A DNA stretch of 64,000 bases from Coniochaeta sp. PMI_546 (taxonomy: Eukaryota; Ascomycota; Sordariomycetes; Coniochaetales; Coniochaetaceae): assembly GCA_021432605.1 (NCBI GenBank), contig MU271143.1, positions 257,277-321,276 of the forward strand. The letters run 5' to 3'. The translations under genes were made by a program, and so were the position numbers. The notes beneath the pieces were generated by a model that was not told the origin of the DNA, searched no databases, and worked only from the letters and a program-made list of their open reading frames with translations. Positions 1 to 11,558 of this stretch are shown in pieces. Positions within the stretch are counted from its first letter, which is position 1, and every line of letters begins with the position of its first letter.

Positions 1-3000
1 TGTCGACCAAGATTTCAAGATGTCGAGGCGAGATTCAGAATTTAATTGGCTCAAGCAAGGACGAATCAAGCCGTAAGAGCAGGCTTTTGCCCCAAAGGCG
101 GTATGGGCCAAGAAAACAATAGGACTCAATATCGCAAAGTTCGATAATGAAGTGTCTGACGTCTGATAGGAAGGCCATTTCGGAAAGAAGGCCAGACTTT
201 GCCGTAGAGCACTCCAGACAAGCATGGTTACTGTGTAGAAGGCCGAGATACCTATCACATACCAGTTTTAGAATCGAGACCCTGGTAAGCGGATCTTGGA
301 CAGGGGTTAGCGACTCGTAGGGCTGAAGGATGATTGACAGCCACCAAGCGGACCGTTCGGATCCTTGTCAACCCTTCCCAAGACTCCGCAAATTTGGCCT
401 CTTTGGGGAGCGATCGAGAGGCTGCCTGCTGACAAGCCGGAAATTCAACCAAGTAAATTGAGGGTAAGCACCAGTGTTCGCTTGGCTCGTAGACAAAGGT
501 CGAGAGGGTGTGTTACTCGGGACCGAGATGCAGTGAGGGAGTCTAAAATAAGCACACCGTCGTGGTTCATCTGTGGGATTCCGATCCGATCCCAACACCG
601 GCAGCGGGATGGAGACCAACAGTACATGATCTGTGCTACAGAAGATGCGAGGGACCAGCGGGGCCTTGGAGAGCAGAAGGACGCGCAAGCTGGCTTCCCA
701 GCTATGAAAGCCATCCACTGTGATACATAGTAAATCTTGATTGAAAGAGGCGCAGCGGAGAAGGCAGTCGCCACGAGGAATAGACACGATCCCATCGGTA
801 TGCTGACATGCAAGAATGGCGCAATAAACCCGGACAGGCTGACGGAGAGTCATTAAGCCGCATCTTTGCCCAGTAAGCCAGCAGCTTAGGTTGCAATGCA
901 ACATCTCGAGAGAAGCTACCAGGTATGGAACAGTTGATGAGATCGTGCATAGCAGGTGAATCAGAGATAGACCAATAGTGGATGGAGTATGAAGGAGCTA
1001 CAGGGGCAGCTGGCGATAAGTACCTATCAAACCTTTACCCCGCGAGGCATCAAGCCGTGACATTCATTGCAAAGTAGCACTTCCATGTGACCATCTTGTT
1101 GAGCCTCAACCCATATGAGCCAATAGCAAGACAAGACCTTCCACCTGATATGGCAGATCTCGTATGATGGAAAGTACGTCAAAGCTGCCTTGCGCTTGCC
1201 TGTTCTAGCTTGGAGCTTCGCAAGTTGATCTAGAGGCAGGAGTGGTCAAGTCGAGCATCTGGTACACATGTAGGTCTAAGGTACCTTAGCGTTGCCCATC
1301 TCCCCACCTTATCTCATGCCTCCAAGATATCAGTTGAGAGTCCTCAGAGTCAGGTTTGCGAGCAACATGTTTTCGCCGTCTTCCCAGTTCACCAGGGTTA
1401 AATTAGATTAAACTTTCCTTCTAGTTCGAAGTCAACCTGGAACCAACTTCATCATCTCTCAATTGCCATAAAATAAGGTACCGTGGTGGTGCACTCTATG
1501 TTCTTCTAGACTCAGAGCCGCCCCATATCGAAAGTCCTGAGGGTGCCGAGGCCCAATCAATTGCCTGATAGTCGCGGCGTTTTCAGCTGGCTACAACCTG
1601 GTGTGTATCACCGTAAGGTAGTTCCGCGTCGACCCTTGCATGCACTTTGCCCTTTCCGCGTGCCACCTGCAACTTTAATTCGCAGTCGTTTGGGGTGAGG
1701 GACTTCCAAGGTTGTATGCGAGCTGAGAAAGTCCCAAGGTTTCCCACCCACATGCCACGCACTGTTCGCCATCAGCAAGGATCATGAGTCTCAGCATCCG
1801 TACGTAACTCTACGGTAGCGTCGATATGGATTTTATTGATAATAGCGCAGTTCTTTGTTGATTTGCAGGCTTTAAATCGGCCTCCACAAGCGCTCGAGGC
1901 CTTCTCAATGAGGTATGGAGTGGTCGGCGAAATGGCCTTGGGCTGGCTGACGGAGGAAACCCCGTAAGCTCATTCGCCTGTCTCTAGCTTTCAATCGTCG
2001 ATGTCGAGGCATTCGTCCAGCTTCAAGATCCCAGATTCCTGTCTCACTATGGGGAGTGACACCGATTCAGTACATGTTCCCTGCCTTCTGCAAGTCTTCG
2101 GCAGGCTTAGCTGGATTGGCGGGCCCTGTCGCTTGTAGGGCTCTGTGATTCTGGCGATCCTAAGCTGAATAATCCCCACAAACCTCCACGCTAGAGCTGA
2201 CACGATATGTACTTGTTCAACCTCAATCAAGCTCAATTGCAACGTCGGACGCGAGCCGGGCGTTGTCATTGGAGGTGTCGCCTTCCAGCGCATGTCGTTA
2301 TCTACGAGGCCATCATCAACACTCTCCGGGACCCGACGCCTCAAAGGGTGACGCCCTTGCGTCGGTCAATGTGTCGGTGTAAATTGCAGGATGGTATTAA
2401 AGTAACAAGGGGAGCGGGAGCAGCTTCATTCAGAGACCTGTCCGCCAGGGTCCAGGGACCATACTGGGCTGAACGACAAGGATCAGGCCGTTATCGAAAT
2501 GCGTTGGTGGCTGCTTTGCCCCGACTTGCCCCTCATGCCCCTCGTCTTCTATCGAGATTCGGCCATGTTTTCTGTTCCACAAGCTCGCCATTTTCAGCTC
2601 CGTTTCCACGAAGGGCGCCTGGTCTGTTCTGCTGATATGGTAGCCCGGTACGCCGACTTGTTTTTCTTGGCATCGTCGTATTTCACTAATGGTACCGCTG
2701 GAGGAGGAAAGGGAGGGGGGCGGGGGGGTTACTTTGCCATCCTCACCCTGATCGCCTGAGGAGCGCTCCAATGGGCGGCCAGGTGTTGTCGGGCAAATGC
2801 CCTCTACCGTATCGCTCGCTCTCATTACCGCTCGCCGCGTCTCTTGACCTTTCACAGACCTTTCCGTCAGGCAAGAGTCTCCCCGAGTTGCCGATTCGCC
2901 TCCAGACGCCGGCTAAGCAGGCCATGGGTCCGACAGACATGATGACCGCATCAACAGAAGTCCCATGGCAAGTGTCTCTGTGCGATCCTCCACGGCGGTA

Positions 3001-4310
3001 AATGACCCACCTCTAATTTCTTCACACCCCGGTCAGTGCTACGGCTACCAACAACCAAAGTGCCGCCTTACCTTATTCTCGCCGTCCTTGAACAAGCACA
3101 CCTGTTTGCCGTCTTTGATCTCCTACAATCACACCCTGTCTGAGTTTGTTCCGGGGTATTGTTCGCATGACAGGCCGGAACATGTCAGCTATTCACTGTC
3201 TCCGCGATGGGAGCTCTATGATAATCTCAGTGAAACAGAACTGAACGAGGACAGCTGAGGGCGCGCAACTTGGACGCGCCTCAATGGCAAGATGTATACA
3301 ATAGGCGAAAGTTCCTCCTGGCCCGCCTGTGCCTGCTAGACAGACACCCTTGAGTCTGAACTTGATTAGACTGTAGGACATCCAAGACTCCAGGTCTAGC
3401 CTCCCTTGCGGCAATCGAACTGATCTACCTTGCTACTTTGTCGGGGGGTCATGCTTGCGGTATGTGGTTGGCCTAGTCGCACTTGCACAACGGCACTCCA
3501 CATATAAGTCTCTTTTCTGCCCATCCAACATCCTTCGTCCTAGCCCTCCTGAGGTCCTGGTTATCCACGTTGATTCACATTGCTTCTTATACGGCACATC
3601 GGCACATGAGCACTTGCTAGACGAAACCGGAGCATCGTCTCGTCAATATCAAACCAAACTATCATCCCCAAAGACGCCAGTGCTCTTTGCATGCTGTACC
3701 ACCTGGCTTGTCTATACGCAAACGTGCGCTTGTTCGAGTGCTCTCCTGTTGTACCGGCTGTTCTTTTTTTGGGTTGTAAGTGAACCTTTCTTCACATCTC
3801 ATTGGGCAATCCATACTATTCCCCAGTCCTTCCTCATGAGCTGTCCCGCACACCAATTTCCAACTCTCACGACCCACGATATTCCATCGTATCGACAGAG
3901 GGGAGCTGGTCCGGTTTGTCATGGCCACTTCGGCCCCTGCTGGGGTTGGTGATATCCCTGGTGGACGTGATGGCTTGCGTCGGCATTTGGCACTAGACTT
4001 GGCAGAAACTCGCTGGGAATGTCGACTACTTCACCAAGAAGGACACACGCCACTAGAAGTTGACCCATGTGATACGATTTATCAAAGCATGTGTCCAACC
4101 AGGACCAGTTGCCTCTGATCATCATTACCACCACGAAGACAGTGTCCAGGTGCTTCGATAGCGCCGGGATTGGCCCAGGCCGAGGCTGACATCGGACCTG
4201 AAATGGCCCCAATACACCGACCCCAAGGCACCGCTAATCTCCCTAGAATCCCAGAACTCGGTCGCCATATACTGCGGTGCGCACGCTGTCACCCTTCTAT
4301 CACTGCAGGC
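1..4310. other. Gene-poor region, 5' of first gene
   Basis: I see no gene I can support here. Short open frames occur on both strands (longest about 178 codons, minus strand near 370-900), but none resembles a known family and none joins through plausible introns. A G-rich stretch lies near 2703-2728. The last several hundred bases, which are pyrimidine-rich and open in several frames, are probably promoter and 5' leader of the gene starting at 4311. An exon of an unrecognised gene could be hidden here. Confidence 0.45.
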
Positions 4311-5672
4311 ATGCCCACCGTCAAGCTGCTGCACGACAGTAACGTCACCTTAAAGCCGCCTTCGCCCACGTCGCATGCTTCAGCCCACCAACAGCACTTT
4401 GCGCCGCAGGGCACTCATATATACTTTGCCCTCGCTGCCCTTGCCGTCATTCTCCTCATCCGTCTCGCAGCCCGGTATTTTTCGCTCCATCTTCCCTCCT
4501 GGGCGCAAGGGACGCGGCGATCAGAGCGCAGGAAGCCGGAATTTCCGAAGGATTTCAAGTCTTACTCGTGGGTTTCATCAGCACCAACATCAACTAGCAG
4601 CACGTCTAAGCCGCTATTTTACCGTCCGGGCTTTGAGAAGGGAGCGCAAACTGTTTGGGCGGCGGGTCTGCTAGGGCCCCCCGCTGATCAACTGCGTACA
4701 GGGCTGACTGCTAGCGTGCTGGGGATGGAGGATCAGAGGGATCGGACAGGGTCACGTGGAGTCAGCACCAGTGCCGAAGGGTCAAGACGTCAGGGTTCGT
4801 CGTCCCCTACTGACCCTGGCTCAAGGAAATCCAGTCGCTCTCCACGCTCACGCAATTCGCGCTCCTCATCAATAAGACAAAGCAGCAGCTCGGATGGGTC
4901 TACCAGGGCGCAACGTAAGGGCAAGGGACTGATGGATGGCGATAGCTGGGGTGGAAGTCTGAACGAGGACACCGCGGTCGAGCATATGTTCGACCGCACC
5001 GACGGCACATTGCGCTCACAAGACGGCGAGAGCTCTGACTACGAGCATGGCGTCTTAGCATCGACGCCGAGGTTCTCACTGCCCGTACCACCGCCACCTC
5101 TGACACCTCCAACTCTGTACACTGGCGTGTTCACTTTTGAAGATCGCCGGCCCAGCTACGCCGTCTCGATTCCAGCTCAGCTGAACGCGAGCTTCATTCA
5201 CCAGCCTAACCCTGACTACATGTCATCTTCAACATCGGCTGAGTACCAGCACAACTCTAGCCCGAAAAGCGCCATGACGACTCCCCGGCGGCGGTCCTAC
5301 ACCAAGTCTGTGCCTATCGGCATCCCAATGCCCTCCGGCTCCAGTTCATCCTCGTCTCATCAGTCGCAAGATATGGCCTGGGGAGCATCTTCCACAGACA
5401 CCTTCTCCCCCGCTTCCTACCCTCCGTCGTCTCCTCACCTGCCGCCCCCGCCACCAGGCTCTTATGATGAAGTGGTCTATGACTACGACGGCCATCAGCA
5501 GGAAGAAATCGATCTACAGGGAGAGATCATCTCCGTGATGGACGACGCTGGACACGGCTGGAAGAGACACACCAGGGTCTATGGAGGCGGTGTTTGCTTA
5601 GCATGTGTCGCGGCTGGAAGTCGGGAGGGTGGCTTCTATGGTGATAAGGTGCCACTCAACGAGAGGCGATAA
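4311..5672 (+). CDS. Fungal-specific single-pass membrane protein, Ser/Pro-rich
   Basis: An uninterrupted frame of 453 codons from ATG 4311; an in-frame upstream ATG at 4170 would give 500 residues. I chose 4311 because the segment before it is low in coding character while a hydrophobic anchor follows shortly after. The anchor (about residues 37-52 from 4311, rich in Ala, Leu, Ile and Val) is followed by a basic segment, then a long disordered part dominated by Ser, Pro, Arg and Asp with poly-Pro runs. The last 45 or so residues are less biased, contain two Cys spaced C-x2-C (GVCLACVA) and look like the conserved end of an uncharacterised filamentous-fungal family. No enzymatic motif is visible. 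Likely a type II or tail-oriented membrane protein of unknown role. Confidence 0.7.
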   Translation: MPTVKLLHDSNVTLKPPSPTSHASAHQQHFAPQGTHIYFALAALAVILLIRLAARYFSLHLPSWAQGTRRSERRKPEFPKDFKSYSWVSSAPTSTSSTSKPLFYRPGFEKGAQTVWAAGLLGPPADQLRTGLTASVLGMEDQRDRTGSRGVSTSAEGSRRQGSSSPTDPGSRKSSRSPRSRNSRSSSIRQSSSSDGSTRAQRKGKGLMDGDSWGGSLNEDTAVEHMFDRTDGTLRSQDGESSDYEHGVLASTPRFSLPVPPPPLTPPTLYTGVFTFEDRRPSYAVSIPAQLNASFIHQPNPDYMSSSTSAEYQHNSSPKSAMTTPRRRSYTKSVPIGIPMPSGSSSSSSHQSQDMAWGASSTDTFSPASYPPSSPHLPPPPPGSYDEVVYDYDGHQQEEIDLQGEIISVMDDAGHGWKRHTRVYGGGVCLACVAAGSREGGFYGDKVPLNERR

Positions 5673-7798
5673 GCCGCTCTGTTTAGGGCGAAGTACGTAG
5701 GTCTTGCGCTCGTTGGGGGACCATGTGACGGAGGCTGAGCACAATATGTTAACGCGCTACGACCTGCTATTACCGACTCTACGACTCATGTTGATCACGA
5801 TTGCGTTTTCACAGCATTTACGGTGGCGGCTTGCTGCGCATCTACGTTTGTTGTTATGGTTCGCTGGACCTTTCGCCTGATGAGCATGTGTATACCAACT
5901 ACTGTTGGTCGATGGAAACGGCGCGCTGTTTCTACTACCTTAGTTTACTTCAGGATATACCGGAGATAGGGCTGGCTTTGATTGCTGCATAATCAAAGCT
6001 GCATTTTATGTAACTGAGCTATACATTACAACTACGATGCCTGTAGAGCCAGCGCACCGCGCTCTACGAAGATACAAACGCCTCGACTGGCAGATATTTT
6101 TTGTTCTGCCTGTTACTCTGATATGACAGTCAGTCTACTATCCAGTCTCTGGTTACGAGGCTGTCGATATCACTCACGTTCACGTCATTTCTCACTCAAG
6201 ATTATCTCAGCCAGATAAGGGACATGGGAGCTGGTCGATGGCGCAACTGACCTTGCTGACAGTTACAATGCTGCGTCCATATAAGGCTGCATGCTAGGAC
6301 GATGCTTGTCACGATCAGCATCTAAGGCCCATCAAACAGCACCTTCACGAACAGTAATTCCGTCAACCACCTTTTGCTCCTCTCCGGCACGCAGATAGCC
6401 AGTCCTGACAATCACGTCCTGTTTCATTCGCAGCCGTGGCTAACCCCCCGAAGCATCTCACCGGATGACGTAAAGGACCGAACCCTGTCCGTAAGGCTCA
6501 CTCCGGCAGATGAAACTGCGTCTCACGCCCTCTACACGCGAACGTCGTTTACCAGCCATTTCTAATAGAAGACATATCGAAGGGCAGCCGCGGTCCCGAA
6601 AGCCTCTTTCCCCGCGTAAGCTCGGAAGCAAGACCTTCGGATGGGAGCCGATCATCAGGGCTGTCAGCTGAGCCAACTCCCGGAGGGCTGAGTGAGGTTT
6701 TGCTCTGGCTTGTCATCATCTGGTCGGGCCAGGTCGCCGATCAAACCTTGTGATTTAGAACGTAAGCGGCCATCTAGTCTTGGGGCTCACACTACCTACA
6801 GCCCATGTCATGGGAATGAGATTGAAACTAAGCCCTATGGATGCATCCTTCGAAACAAGTAATCCTTCCCGCTTTGGCCCACCCTGGGTCTGTGATAATC
6901 CCCCTTCGGATATTCCTCCGATATGGGTCGATATGACGGCTTGACCGAGGTCCCTCACCTTGACCGGCAGGCGGATAGAAACCTGCAAGGGGGGGCCAAG
7001 ATCCCCAGATGACAACCCTGCTCGACACGAGTCAAGACAAGCTTGATCAGGCAGTGAGGCCGCGAAAAGGGTTTACGAATCACATGTGATCGACCGGAAT
7101 CACCGCAACACTCATTGTTGTGATGCTTGAACCTTCAAGGTCCCGAGCCTTCGGGTACGGGCCGATTCCGAGGATTTACTTCCCTGTCCGGGCGGTCGCG
7201 GAATAGTATACACATACGAGGACTGCATCTTCATACGTTGCAACCGCGGCATGGGAGGCAACAGTATTGCGTATATCGTGCGAGAAATCATGAAATTTCT
7301 GCTGTAGTTGGGGGCCATGAGGAAAAGATGTTACTCCATCTCTCGAGAGTTGTGTACATGAACCGCTTCCGGCCAGGGACGGGACGTCATCGAGTTCTCG
7401 GATGGGTATCTCCGGATACGCATTCGCATACTGCCTGCCTCGAGTGATATGCCTGAGAGAGGACGTCTGCTTGTCAGTGAGGTGCATATGTCAAACCTGG
7501 GATGCTACACCCCTATACTGACTCGTGAGCCGCATATCGCCACGTCCGCTCTAGTCAACCTCTCATTCCGCATCTGTGACGTTCTCCGTGCCGTCCACCT
7601 TCGGAAATCAAAGTGAACAAGAACTCGCTCCAATTCTCGGTCGTCCCGCCCGCTGCAACTGTACGGTGAATTGTGCTTTGAGCACAAGGGTCGGCCGCCC
7701 AGGGCTCCCAGCTCTGAGGCAGGAACCACATCTCGAACACGAGTCGTGATATATCGTGTTACTGACAACTAGAAGTTTTCGGTGGCAATGTTTTCGAC

Positions 7799-7811
7799 GG
7801 GGGGGGGGGGG
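7799..7811. repeat. G13 homopolymer
   Basis: Thirteen consecutive G on the plus strand, isolated in non-coding DNA. The length may vary or be a sequencing artefact. Confidence 0.85.
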
Positions 7812-8446
7812 CAAGAATATGGAAGGCAGTACTGATAAACACTTAGACAAGGTGAGATATCCCAGGCTGCGACCCTCCTAGCTCCTCTCGTAGCTCTTGT
7901 CAAATCAAGTCCCCGTCACAGTGGACGATGATGCGAGCTTACTCACTGTGAATAGGGACAACACAAACGACACTCCGTCGGCCGTCAAATGCCCATATCG
8001 TCAGACCAAAAACAGCCACAAACCCGCCGTCTTGCACCTCACTGTGAGCCACGACGCCCACCCCGCCCCTTGATATCCGACAATGCCCAACCCTTCCAAG
8101 ACATGATGTTGAGCATCACCATCTTGCCAAGCACCCTTTATACCACAGCGTAAGTCGATTGGTCGCGGCAGGACAGTAATCTGCACTGCCGATCCCCAGA
8201 CATCAGTTTGCTTGGAGCCACGTTTCCCGCGCAGCCGGGCGGGCGGTAAGAGCGCTTGCTTTCCTGCTTTGCCTTTTAGACTCTACATGGTCCTTGCATG
8301 GGTTCGCGGCATGCAGGTCGCGGGAAGCACAAGCACTCGGCACACAAAAAAACGGTCCTAAGCGCTGTCGCCTGCATGGGGGACCAGGCAAGGCCCCCAT
8401 ACGCGCGCACCTGCAGAGTGCAGAAAGCCCCGATGCAAGTCTTTTC

Positions 8447-8460
8447 TTTTTTTTTTTTTT
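8447..8460. repeat. T14 homopolymer
   Basis: Fourteen consecutive T, preceded by TTTTC and followed seven bases later by the 78-bp duplicated unit. Read on the minus strand it is a poly-A run just downstream of the duplication, which could be the tail of a retroposed sequence, although no retroelement body is recognised. Confidence 0.85.
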
Positions 8461-8467
8461 CGCTGCA

Positions 8468-8623
8468 CCCTGCGGGGGCGTGCAGGTTGGTGATGCACAG
8501 ATAGCCAACGCTCTTGAGATTTCCGGGACCGGCTCAGTTTCTGTGCCCTGCGGGGGCGTGCAGGTTGGTGATGCACAGATAGCCAACGCTCTTGAGATTT
8601 CCGGGACCGGCTCAGTTTCTGTG
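8468..8623 (+). repeat. Perfect tandem duplication, 2 x 78 bp
   Basis: Two copies (8468-8545 and 8546-8623) are identical over 78 bp, and a third copy stops after its first three bases. The unit length is a multiple of three. On the plus strand one frame (within 8294-8644) reads through both copies, giving a 26-residue repeat beginning PCGGVQVGD, but the flanking frame is low complexity and I do not call it a gene. The perfect identity means the duplication is recent. Confidence 0.9.
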
Positions 8624-9833
8624 CCCAGCGATAACAGTTACTAGATAGAGGGCAGCCTTGCCCGATATGTGGTCAAGGGCAGCTCACTGAATAGGACAAC
8701 CCTCAACGTCATTGTGGTACATAGTGGACTGCTATCTCTACAATTAAAGTGTGAGTGAACAAGGGAGTCAGTTTGTGTGAATGCGTGGACTACACGATGG
8801 TATTTACAGAGTCGGAGCCATTACTACATCACATGGGAGGATGCCAGACACGGGGAATTGCTAACTACAACTTCATATTTTTCTTCTGCAAAAGAATGCA
8901 CATGGAATGTTCTAATGAAGGTGGACCGCAGATCTCTTGAGCCCTTGCACTGCCAAGTCATCAATGGTCAGGCCGCACCAATGACTTGGTGCCCGTACGA
9001 TAACGCAAGGCGAATGATTAGCAGGAAGGCATGCTCGAAGTATAGCTTTGCTCCTCCGCAGTGGGTAATCATTCCGAGGTGGCCTTGATCCAGTTCGTCT
9101 GTGTGATCATCCAGTGTCCAAAGCCTCTCTACAGAGTGACTGCGCGACCCTTCTGCGCCGAAGAGGGCAGTACATCCTCCCTTATAAACAGGTCAACCTC
9201 CTGAGCCCTACGATTCTTTTGCCCTTGCATGTTCCCAAGAAGTCGGAAAGTCGTCGCACGCCCAGCCGAGTTCCTTGTTGCAGTGAAGGGCGTAAACGAT
9301 CGGAAAGAGTGTCGAGAAAAGAAACCCATTCTTCTCAACAAATCATCCCCTTACTCCCGCTGGGAGCCGCGTTGCAGCTGCTTGCCGCAAACGACCAGTC
9401 GTGAAGATCTCGGTGCCAGACCATACGGCGCACCCATTCATGCCAAGAAAGGTAAACAAGTTCAGAACGTCCCAAATGCAAAAAACCACGCACCCCAACC
9501 ATGATGAGAAAATACAACGCAAAACACTCGACACGTAGAAATCTCATGGGCAAGGGGTCTGAACCATCCAGGGACGTGACTCCAAGATCCGGATTTCCAG
9601 TGCATCCTCCCCATCCCGTTCATTCGTAAAGTGTCTCAAATGGGTGACCGACCTCCGGGTTAGGACTTTGCGAATCCCCGATCCTCAAGATCGCCCGGTC
9701 AGAAGGAGCCCATCTACCGGCCCTGAAAGGAGACATCGTGGCATAATCGTTATTGACGTCAATGAAATCCCCCATGTACTATCGATTCACACCATGTACC
9801 GAATCGCATCTTGAAACATAAGATCCGCCGGGA

Positions 9834-11522
9834 TCAGGCAACAACCTTGCGCTTCTCAGCACTAGTGAGAACCAGCATCGGAGCCTTGCGCTGACCCTCG
9901 CTGTTGTCCGCCTTCGAGGCGCGGTTGGCGTTCTTGAGAAGGCTGGCAAAGCTGCCAGTCTCCTGACCGCTCTCGCTATCGGAGTTCGAGTCAGCACTGT
10001 TGCGGTCAACCTTCTGGCGCGAGCTTGGTCGATCAGAGCCAATAGCTCCCCAGCTGCCGGTGCTAGTCCGCGAGCTAGGCAGGCTGCACTCAGCGTCGTC
10101 GACATCCACCAAGCTGCCTGAACCGCTGCGTCCCGAATCCGAGCCATTGTCGGTCATGGGGGTCTCGACGAGTTCAGGCTCCTCTGCATCTTCGGAAATA
10201 GGGCTAATACTTCCGGAGCTGCGAGCCTCCTTGCGCCGTTCGAGACCAGCACGGACGAGGTTGTGAATAGCAGAGCGCCGGGTGCGTGCCACGAAGTTCT
10301 TGCTCCCTTCGTGCTTGGCTGTCGGCTTCGCCTTGAGCTCGTCCATGGATGGTGGGTTGCGGGGTTGGCGAACGGGGTGCTCACCAGCGCGAGCCTGACC
10401 AGGTCCATAGCCACCGGTAGCCGTCATTGGTGTCATGGGGAACGTCGCAGTCTTGGGACCAGCAGTTTTCAGCGGCTCCTCGGTGTTGATGCTCAAGGCG
10501 CCCTTGTTGGCGTTGTTGGCGAGCGAGTTGGACTTCTTGTGTCCACGGCGGAAGGCATTAGCGCTCGGAGGCGGCAATGGAGCAGGATTTTCAACCGGCG
10601 AGTCGTAACGGCGGGGCGGCGATGGGTTGCGGAAGCTGGCTTTGTTAGCCTCAACAGGCGGAGGTGAGACCTGAACCCGAGGAGTGGCAACCGGTTGCTG
10701 CTGCAGATTTCCGTAGCCATTGCTATACTGGCTCTGGTTGACAGCCTGCGTGTTCAACTGCTGCTGGCTCTGGTCAACGTATAACGTCTGCTGGCCGGTC
10801 ACAGGATCGTACACGGTATATATGCCTGGCTGAGACATGCCAGTGGCCATCACTGGTTGTTGGTTCCTAATCTGCTGCTGGTATGCGTTCGCGAAGGCCT
10901 GCTGCTGCTGCTGCTGGTATTGCGCATTCAAGTTCAGACCTTGGAACTGTTGGGCGGCTGCTTGAAGGTTGAGCAACTGTTGCTGCAATTGCTGCTGTTG
11001 AGCCTGAAGGTACTGGTTGGCAGCGAGCAACTGAGCCTGCAGATTAGGGTCCATCTCCTCCTGGATCTGATCGTCAATCTGTAGCTGCGGAGGAGCCAGA
11101 ATCTGGTCGGGCGTGAAATGCTGCTGGTAGCCCATCATCTGACCGAAGCCCTGTTGCTGGCCCATTCCGTATCGAGGCACAGAAGTCTTAGGTCCGCTGT
11201 ACATGGAAGAGTTGTCGTACATGGCGCCAGCCATAGAGTTTCTACCTCCACGCATGCTGGGCGGCATGTTGGAAGTCGGTGAGGCAAGACCACTGGCGAA
11301 GCTGGACGCAGTGGACGTCTTCGGAGCAGTCCTCAGCCCGGCGAGCAAATGCCCCCGAGAAGTGCGAGGCGTCGGAATGCCGTTATCATTTGGGCCGGTT
11401 GGGGATTTCAAGGCGTCCATGGACAGTGGCTTGATGTTTTGACCTCCACGCCGAGAGGCTAAGCCCGAGGCGGGCATGGCGAAGTTTTGGTGAGACATTT
11501 GAGCGAGACCGCCTGTGTCCAT
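9834..11522 (-). CDS. Conserved Gln-rich fungal protein of unknown function
   Basis: A single uninterrupted frame of 562 residues from ATG 11522 (574 if ATG 11558 is used). I prefer 11522 because the sequence just upstream (TTCAATCTCAG) resembles a 3' splice site, so the 11558 ATG may be intronic. The N-terminal third is Ser/Gly/Met-rich with a SRRGGQNIKPL-type segment. The middle (about residues 135-270) is strongly Gln-rich, with runs of Q mixed with L and A. A basic segment near RRGHKKSNSL and a patch around ARTRRSAIHNLVRAGLERRKE follow, then an acidic Ser-rich region ending in a short basic tail. The alternation of conserved basic patches with disordered Q/S blocks suggests a cytosolic or RNP-associated scaffold, but I recognise no domain. 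A long leader with no other gene lies upstream. Confidence 0.72.
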   Translation of the reverse strand: MDTGGLAQMSHQNFAMPASGLASRRGGQNIKPLSMDALKSPTGPNDNGIPTPRTSRGHLLAGLRTAPKTSTASSFASGLASPTSNMPPSMRGGRNSMAGAMYDNSSMYSGPKTSVPRYGMGQQQGFGQMMGYQQHFTPDQILAPPQLQIDDQIQEEMDPNLQAQLLAANQYLQAQQQQLQQQLLNLQAAAQQFQGLNLNAQYQQQQQQAFANAYQQQIRNQQPVMATGMSQPGIYTVYDPVTGQQTLYVDQSQQQLNTQAVNQSQYSNGYGNLQQQPVATPRVQVSPPPVEANKASFRNPSPPRRYDSPVENPAPLPPPSANAFRRGHKKSNSLANNANKGALSINTEEPLKTAGPKTATFPMTPMTATGGYGPGQARAGEHPVRQPRNPPSMDELKAKPTAKHEGSKNFVARTRRSAIHNLVRAGLERRKEARSSGSISPISEDAEEPELVETPMTDNGSDSGRSGSGSLVDVDDAECSLPSSRTSTGSWGAIGSDRPSSRQKVDRNSADSNSDSESGQETGSFASLLKNANRASKADNSEGQRKAPMLVLTSAEKRKVVA

Positions 11523-11558
11523 TTGCTCAAAGCGAAGCGTGCTGAGATTGAAAATCAA

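Larger units (their letters stand above)
5673..9833. other. Long intergenic region with simple repeats
   Basis: No supported gene. Short frames in all six phases look random. It holds a 13-base G homopolymer (7799-7811), a 14-base T run (8447-8460) and a perfect 78-bp tandem duplication (8468-8623), each listed separately. The last 150 or so bases are probably the 3' UTR of the minus-strand gene ending at 9834. Confidence 0.5.

Noticed and set aside
368-904. 178-codon minus-strand frame as a gene
   Set aside because: No family resemblance, several overlapping frames of similar length, and no plausible intron structure.
8294-8644. Plus-strand frame containing the 26-residue repeat
   Set aside because: Contains a poly-Phe run from the T-tract, no convincing start, and no similarity. 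Kept only as a repeat observation.
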